Positions 63,603-64,000 of a stretch of DNA of 64,000 bases are shown in pieces. Within the stretch, counting starts at the first letter, position 1; every line of letters begins with the position of its first letter. Origin of the DNA: Seison nebaliae. Lineage: Eukaryota > Rotifera > Pararotatoria > Seisonacea > Seisonidae. The stretch is taken from assembly GCA_023231475.1 (NCBI GenBank), contig JALJEE010000763.1, forward strand, positions 1-64,000. The letters are read 5' to 3'. The position numbers and the translations under genes are program-made. The notes under the pieces are model-generated. The model saw nothing but the letters and a program-made list of their open reading frames with translations. It ran no database searches and was not told where the DNA came from.

Positions 63603-64000
63603 TTAGTGTTTATGATTATAAGACAGAATAAGTGGGAGAGCGATACCGATTAGAAAACAGAAAATTTCACTTTTACTCAATCTCTGATGTGAATGACAAC
63701 CATTGGAGATTTGTTGTGGGTCATTATTTGTCAGTTGTACTTCTACATCCAAAGTGTTCGATGTTGAATTCGATGTTTGTTGTTGTTGATTCAATTCGGG
63801 AAGAACATGTACAGTCGCTACATAGAGAAACGTTCCAGCACTGAATAACATAGCGATTGCTGTACGATACGATCCACTTGTTACTGACATTTGTGATGAT
63901 GGTGAGAATTGGTAGATGGTTAAAGAATAATAAGTTACAATAGCTGCAACAGGAGCAGCTAAAGAAAAAATTAAAAGATGACGTCGAATTTGTTCACGAC
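63603..64000 (-). CDS. SLC39A9: ZIP zinc transporter, SLC39A9-like, C-terminal part
   Basis: The frame continues past the ATG at 63890 to the right window edge, so the gene is partial at its 5' end. Reading from the edge: HLLIFSLAAPVAAIVTYY (membrane helix), LFSAGTFLYVATVHVLPEL (helix with the conserved His and the HVLPE motif), a short Gln/Asn/His-containing loop, and a last helix SEIFCFLIGIALPLILS followed by a His-rich end and a stop at 63603. ATVHVLPE plus the very short tail after the last helix matches human ZIP9, a Golgi and plasma-membrane zinc carrier. No intron is visible in this part. Confidence 0.88.
   Translation of the reverse strand, partial: REQIRRHLLIFSLAAPVAAIVTYYSLTIYQFSPSSQMSVTSGSYRTAIAMLFSAGTFLYVATVHVLPELNQQQQTSNSTSNTLDVEVQLTNNDPQQISNGCHSHQRLSKSEIFCFLIGIALPLILSYNHKH

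Noticed and set aside
1-64000. tRNA, rRNA, CRISPR, bacterial operon signals
   Set aside because: Looked for by eye; no cloverleaf with a convincing B box, no regularly spaced direct repeats, and gene structure is eukaryotic.

Overview
The window is eukaryotic, from a small-genome invertebrate animal, and is about 70% A+T by eye. Support comes from an animal gene set (ETS factor, TALE-like homeodomain protein, nuclear receptor with two DNA-binding domains, RBBP5, CDK9, APEX2, POLB, CLIC, RP2, CEP104, an Argonaute, an ABCA transporter, a ZIP transporter), from many very short introns (39 to about 80 nt) ending in AG, and from remnants of a non-LTR retrotransposon. The double-DBD receptor points to a protostome. 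Presence of POLB and APEX2 argues against a Caenorhabditis-like nematode. I cannot name the species; a mite, rotifer or another small protostome would all fit.

Layout. 1-644: 3' end of a LINE. 1644-2903 (-): homeodomain gene. 3-7 kb: no gene seen. 7062-9080 (+): ETS factor. 9.3-10.1 kb: two more LINE scraps. 11534-16969 (+): full ABCA transporter in 8 exons. 17383-18810 (+): RBBP5, convergent with APEX2 (20408-18840, -). 21315-23377 (+): CDK9-like kinase. 24670-27364 (+): NYN/Regnase-type ribonuclease. 27530-29132 (+): DNA polymerase beta. 32727-34212 (+): CLIC protein. 34.2-49.1 kb: gene-poor stretch of about 15 kb. 49142-53505 (+): two-DBD nuclear receptor in 9 exons. 56119-54727 (-): RP2. 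56991-59237 (+): intronless divergent Argonaute. 62562-59309 (-): CEP104 in 11 exons. 64000-63603 (-): C-terminal end of a ZIP9-like zinc transporter, cut by the window edge.

I joined exons by hand, requiring reading-phase agreement and matching to family motifs recalled from general knowledge. For most multi-exon genes the joined length is an exact multiple of three. Across 49 such introns, about 46 have T at donor position +3 (GTT), not the usual GTA/GTG. This is the most unusual genome-wide signal here. Other points of interest are the double-DBD receptor with P-boxes CEACKK and CEGCKG, the Argonaute that has lost most slicer residues, a polymerase beta gene with a phase conflict and a basic insertion, and a histidine-rich tail on the CDK9-like kinase.

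There is no operon-like logic. Loose functional themes are transcription (homeodomain, ETS, RBBP5/COMPASS, CDK9/P-TEFb, nuclear receptor), base excision repair (APEX2, POLB), RNA metabolism (NYN nuclease, Argonaute) and cilia (RP2, CEP104).
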